The notes under the pieces: generated by a model
What the model was told of the DNA's origin: nothing
The model's input: only the letters and a program-made list of their open reading frames with translations
Database searches by the model: none
NCBI RefSeq assembly: GCF_013410035.1
Contig: NZ_JACCBW010000001.1
Coordinates: 1,054,001-1,118,000 of the forward strand
Source of the DNA: Nocardioides cavernae
Lineage (GTDB): Bacteria > Actinomycetota > Actinomycetes > Propionibacteriales > Nocardioidaceae
Length of the DNA: 64,000 bases
Direction of reading: 5' to 3'
Shown here: in pieces, positions 63,001 through 64,000 of the stretch
How the letters are laid out: each line of letters opens with the position of its first letter
Numbering within the stretch: position 1 is the stretch's first letter
Program-made: the position numbers and the translations under genes

Positions 63001-64000
63001 CGGCACCCTGCCGGCCGGCTACACCGGGGCGGTCGACAACACCGCGACGGTGGACTCGCCGACCGACACCACGCCCGGCAACAACGAGGCGAGCACCGAC
63101 GGCGACGCCGACCCGCAGGCCGACGTCTCCATCACCAAGACCGCCACCCCGGTCGACCCGGTGCCGGGCGAGGACATCACCTGGACGATCGGCGTCACCA
63201 ACGCCGGCCCGTCCGTGGCACGCGACGTCGTGGTCACCGACGACGTCCTCGACGCCATCACGGGCCTCACCGCGACCGGGCCGTGCACGATCGCCGCGGG
63301 CAACGTGGTCACGTGCGACCTCGGCGACGTCGCCCCGGGCGGGTCGCGCACCGTCACGCTCGTCGGGCGGATCCCGTTCGGCTACCGCGGCCCGGTCGAC
63401 AACACCGCGTCCGTCGCGTCGCCGACCGACGTCACGCCCGGCAACAACGAGGCGAGCACCGAGGGCGACGCCGACGCGCAGGCGGACGTGTCGATCACCA
63501 AGACCGCCAGCCCCGAGGACCCGGTGCCCGGCGGCGAGGCCGGGTGGACGATCGTCGTCACCAACGCCGGACCGTCGACCGCACGCGACGTCACGATGGA
63601 GGACGACCTCCTCGACGACCTGACCGGTGTCACGGTGTCCACCGACCAGCCGGGCACGCCCTGCACGGTGGGCGCCGGCAACGTCGTCCTCTGCATCCTC
63701 GGCGACCTCGACCCGGGGACCAGCGCGACGGTGCAGGTACGCGGCACGGTCCCGCCGTCGTACACGGGTCCGGTCGACAACACGGCCACCGTGGACTCGC
63801 CCACCGACAGCACGCCCGACAACAACGAGGCGACGACCCAGGGCGACGCACAGCCGGCGGCGGACGTGTCGGTGACCAAGACGCTCGACCCGTCGCGGCC
63901 GGTCCCCGGCGGCCAGGTCACCTGGCTCGTGCAGGTCACCAACGCCGGGCCGTCGACCGCGCGCGACGTCGCCCTGACCGACGACGTGCCCGCCGCCGTG
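54041..64000 (+). CDS. Giant secreted DUF11-repeat surface protein, 3' end outside the window
   Basis: The frame runs from ATG 54041 to the last base of the window (3,320 codons) and continues. Spot checks at 54041, 59390 and 64000 are in phase. A signal peptide (SALVLVAVSLALAVVVPAEKADA) is followed by an N-terminal domain of about 310 residues with beta structure (SGGRVLYAGLFWGAARAAG, GVDRYGAWSLVVAVEDP), then 24 visible DUF11 repeats of about 121-127 residues. Each has VTWTVTVTNAGPS-like, VVVTDDV-like, CDLGDLAPG-like and NTATVSSPTD-like blocks. DUF11 domains are Ig-like and line up as a rod on the cell surface; no LPxTG or other anchor is visible because the end is missing. Adhesion or wall-structure is inferred. 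Confidence 0.9.
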   Translation, partial: MTAARSPLQSLVRICSALVLVAVSLALAVVVPAEKADAAVIRPFTTVFSQQTNGSIQITGNTVMTCGATTACQQAQSGATAASNNNFTMTYLDVDADASTTRSSSADLTIPSGGRVLYAGLFWGAARAAGNSGSAATGTAEAIKFRTPGAAGYTTLTADRIDNQTTGNLDYSAYKNVTAQVQAAGAGTYWGADIAAATGVDRYGAWSLVVAVEDPNAPLRDLTVFSGYATVTNNDIIDTSISGFLAPPSGAVGAKFGGVTYEGDNGLTGDYFQVNSTRLADSLSPSANFFTSRVSANGANLTNRNPSAVNNLGVDAKVVDAPGVVPNGATSANLRFATSGDFYYPAALTTQIDLYAPTIQGSKTITNLSGNNPAKVGDVVEYSMTFSNVGDDAATNTVLTDPVPANTTFVPGSIRVTAGANQGTKTDATDADQGEYVAASRTVRVRLGTGASGTAGGTLAPSATTTVAFRATVTPAGAGTTLTNTASLSYRAATIGRDYTYNTAEVATPVSEQADVAITKTASPEPVTAGNQVTYNLAVRNNGPNPASGVQVVDTLPAGVTYVSSNPSSGSCSISGQTLTCGLGTIANAATATVSVVVRVPPGSDATSVTNVARVSTTTSDPDATNNNASATSTIVRQADVALTKAAAPTNPVPGTDVTYTLTATNNGASRAADVTVTDTLPSSLTIGTTSNGCTVTGSQVSCVAGGLDPGQSATFTVVATVPSNAGTAPLTNAARVTSSTPDPTPGNNAATATITPVAPRADLVVTKQAVTSPVVAGRAVQYRVVVANDGPSDAPAVTLSDPLPASLSGVTATSTGGSCDVAAGTVSCAFGTLPSGQSVTVTIDAQLAANATGTLVNSATASTTAIDPAPGNSTGTSSVAITASADLALTKTAGAVVDGGEATYTLVATNNGPSVARSVTVADPVPAPLTFNGFTTSQGTCAYAAGTRTLTCAVGDVPVGSSVTVTVRAQTPGDGSARGVSNTATVSSPTPDPTAANNSATYVLPTTAQADVSLSKSVSPNPVVAGQQVTYTLTARNNGPSQATVVTVTDTVPARVGNVSATASGGAVCAPTSGNTVSCTAGVLASGAAFTVTVTGTVSPGAATGAMANTASVTSATPQDPSPGNNSASASTDVVARADVAVTKTGSGTANAGGEGTWTLRVRNDGPSAATGVVLSDALPAGVTFVSATSTRPGVTCTGEDGLVTCPVGALALDEQVEVTVTGAIAPGLTAGTALTDRAGVSATTPDATPGNNTATHTTTVTELSDVRIAKASEPTTLVPGADSVYVLTATNAGPSDARDVVVTDTLDPDLTIREAVIEGGACTVAGQQVSCTRPVLPSGATAVARIRVLLDADRTSDVVNAAQVTSSTDATPGNNADSITSAVTPSSDVTIVQSASRGQIAAGEGVTYTLTVVNNGPSQASGVTVADTLPAGIVPATATSSAGTCTITGQQVSCALGALEPGTPVTVTIVASTSPGAAAGPRENTATVSSSSPDTDTTNNSSQSTVTIGAEADVQLTKAPSTDTFVPGRQVSWSIVVNNAGPSTARGIVVTDTVPAGVTVTNAFHGTGTPCTVVGREVTCDLGDRVPGQRVVTIVGTLASAYAGETLANTARVTTTSTDPAPGNNTATATAGIVRQTDLEIIKTISDPNPVAGQRITYTLSVYNNGPSDAVNPQLIDQLPSGLTDVVVNRPTLEGVPATAECELRQPVNPGTVDNPTAPTVFCNGPTFRAGLPARVIGSIEATIAPGFTGTLTNTGRVSSDTIDLVAADNESTVTTQVAAGADVSITKSVSPSTPVPGQPVTWSVTVRNDGPSTARNVVVRDDVVDAITGLTASTGSTPNPCTVAAGNDVTCALGDLAPNSSVTITIGGGIPAGFTGSLDNTATVSSPTDTTPGNNSATATSTPTGRADVSITKTVTPATPVPGQPVTWTVVVRNDGPSTARDVVVRDDVADAITGLTASTGATPNPCTVAAGNDVTCAVGAVAPGSAVTVTISGGVPAGFTGGLDNTATVTSPTDTTPQNNTATATSTPVARADVGITMTVNPVRPVPGQPVTYTLVVTNNGPSTARDVTVEDPVPGALTGVRATSGTTPEQCDVTGNLVACGLGDLAPGATVTITVVGDLPPGFTGDLVNTATVASPTDTTPGNNTATVSGSTDPQADVSITKALSPTSPVPGQDVTYTLVVTNNGPSVARAVTLDDDLDDALTGLRVTTTSTLPDACEVVAGNDVECSFGDLAASGPGSSVVVTITGGLPAGFTGDLDNTATVASVTDSTPGNNSATADGTAAPRADVSITNTLSPNPPVPGQPVTYTLVVTNNGPSVARGVTVRDDVDDAVTGLMATGASCTVAAGNDVTCAVGDLAPGASVTITLTGGLPAGFTGPLDNTATVSTTTPDTNPANDSADADAVAEARADVSVSKVLTPSSPVPGRDVSWTLVVSNAGPSVARDVQVADEVDDSITDLEASAPCTVDADNDVSCVLGDLAPGASRTITLTGGLPAGFTGALANTATVTSPTDTTPGNNTSTVSGTAAPNANVGITKTVSPSNPVPGEDVTWTIVVGNTGPSVARDVVVRDDVDDAITGLTATAPCAVAAGNDVTCDLGDLAPGDQVVLTLEGAVPPGYTGELSNTATVSSPTDDTPANNTSTANPTTSPGADLSIVKTASPVRPVPGQDVTWTVTVTNAGPSVARGVVITDDVADALTGVTASAPCQVGTGNAVTCDLGDVGVGGVDATRTVTITGRVPSDFTGDLGNTATVTSPTDTNTGNNTSSTEGTAEPVADLSITKTATPGDPVPGTDTTWTVTVTNAGPSVATDVVVRDDVADALTGVSATSDRTPDTCEVTAGNVVTCPVGTMAVGDTVTVTITGRVPADFTGDLDNTATVSSPDDDATGNNAASTSGTADPQADVSLAKTATPVDPVPGQTATWTLVVGNAGPSVARDVVVTDDLLDQLTGVTATAPCQVGAGNLVTCDLGDLAPGGTRTLTLSGTLPAGYTGAVDNTATVDSPTDTTPGNNEASTDGDADPQADVSITKTATPVDPVPGEDITWTIGVTNAGPSVARDVVVTDDVLDAITGLTATGPCTIAAGNVVTCDLGDVAPGGSRTVTLVGRIPFGYRGPVDNTASVASPTDVTPGNNEASTEGDADAQADVSITKTASPEDPVPGGEAGWTIVVTNAGPSTARDVTMEDDLLDDLTGVTVSTDQPGTPCTVGAGNVVLCILGDLDPGTSATVQVRGTVPPSYTGPVDNTATVDSPTDSTPDNNEATTQGDAQPAADVSVTKTLDPSRPVPGGQVTWLVQVTNAGPSTARDVALTDDVPAAV
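55096..64000 (+). repeat. 24 tandem DUF11 repeats of about 363-380 bp
   Basis: Repeat starts (ADVSITK-like segment) lie near 55585, 55953, 56323, 56695, 57070, 57452, 57833, 58200, 58574, 58956, 59387, 59765, 60143, 60518, 60911, 61278, 61640, 62004, 62376, 62753, 63116, 63479 and 63857, after a diverged first unit from 55096. The 3' units are much more alike in DNA than the 5' ones, which suggests recent amplification there. Confidence 0.85.

Overview
The window is about 72-73% G+C with strong third-position G/C bias. It carries PurS, class I lysyl-tRNA synthetase, DUF3151, DUF3817 and a DUF3311/MctP-like symporter pair, and two proteins of the AbiEi/DUF559-like type common in Nocardioidaceae. 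This points to a high-GC Gram-positive actinobacterium, most likely Nocardioides or a close relative. This is an inference from gene content; there is no rRNA in the window. I see no tRNA, IS element, prophage or CRISPR array, and no stretch over 300 bases without a gene.

Layout. 1-5.8 kb: the end of an MFS exporter, a Tat-type lipoprotein hydrolase, a WYL regulator divergent from a DrrAB-like ABC exporter, and a YaaH-like GH18 protein. 5.8-10.3 kb: purL and a TetR/DHA2 efflux pair sharing a perfect operator. 10.4-13.7 kb: type VII-like locus A. 13.8-16.7 kb: a secreted DUF1906/peptidoglycan-binding protein and purS-purQ-DUF3817. 16.7-19.4 kb: a three-gene operon encoding a WXG100-RTX-M91 metallopeptidase, the best effector candidate here. 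19.5-25.2 kb: a DUF72 protein, an AbiEi/DUF559-like gene, an acyl-CoA ligase and purC. 25.4-28 kb: type VII-like locus B, paralogous to A but with its proteins split differently. 28-39 kb: sulfotransferase, beta-propeller protein, acylphosphatase, DHA2 pump, the purD-DUF402-purB operon, a Ser/Thr kinase with an extracellular FG-GAP propeller, and purA. 39-53.8 kb: lipid kinase, LuxR-type regulator, lysS, a second AbiEi/DUF559-like gene, symporter, DHA2 pump, class II aldolase, an ECF sigma factor with its membrane partner, a septum-formation-like protein, an SPOUT methyltransferase and DedA. 54.0 kb to the end: one open frame of at least 3,320 codons for a giant secreted DUF11-repeat protein that runs off the window.

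How the genes work together. Seven purine genes (purL, purQ, purS, purC, purB, purD, purA) all lie on the minus strand, interleaved with unrelated genes. Several have a TANNNT -10 box 6-8 nt before the start codon, so they look leaderless. The three WXG100-like loci have no FtsK/SpoIIIE-type EccC ATPase or other ESX core gene nearby. If their products are secreted, they must use machinery encoded elsewhere.

Three DNA-level patterns stand out. (1) A dispersed family of about 22-bp near-palindromes, TGAGCG-N10-CGCTCA with a CATATG or CATGTG core, lies between genes at four loci. Three of these border the two AbiEi/DUF559-like genes, and one is amplified into a 20-bp tandem array. (2) TANNNT boxes sit 6-8 nt before about fifteen start codons. 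(3) The rare Val codon GTA occurs almost only where the next codon begins with C, forming GTAC.
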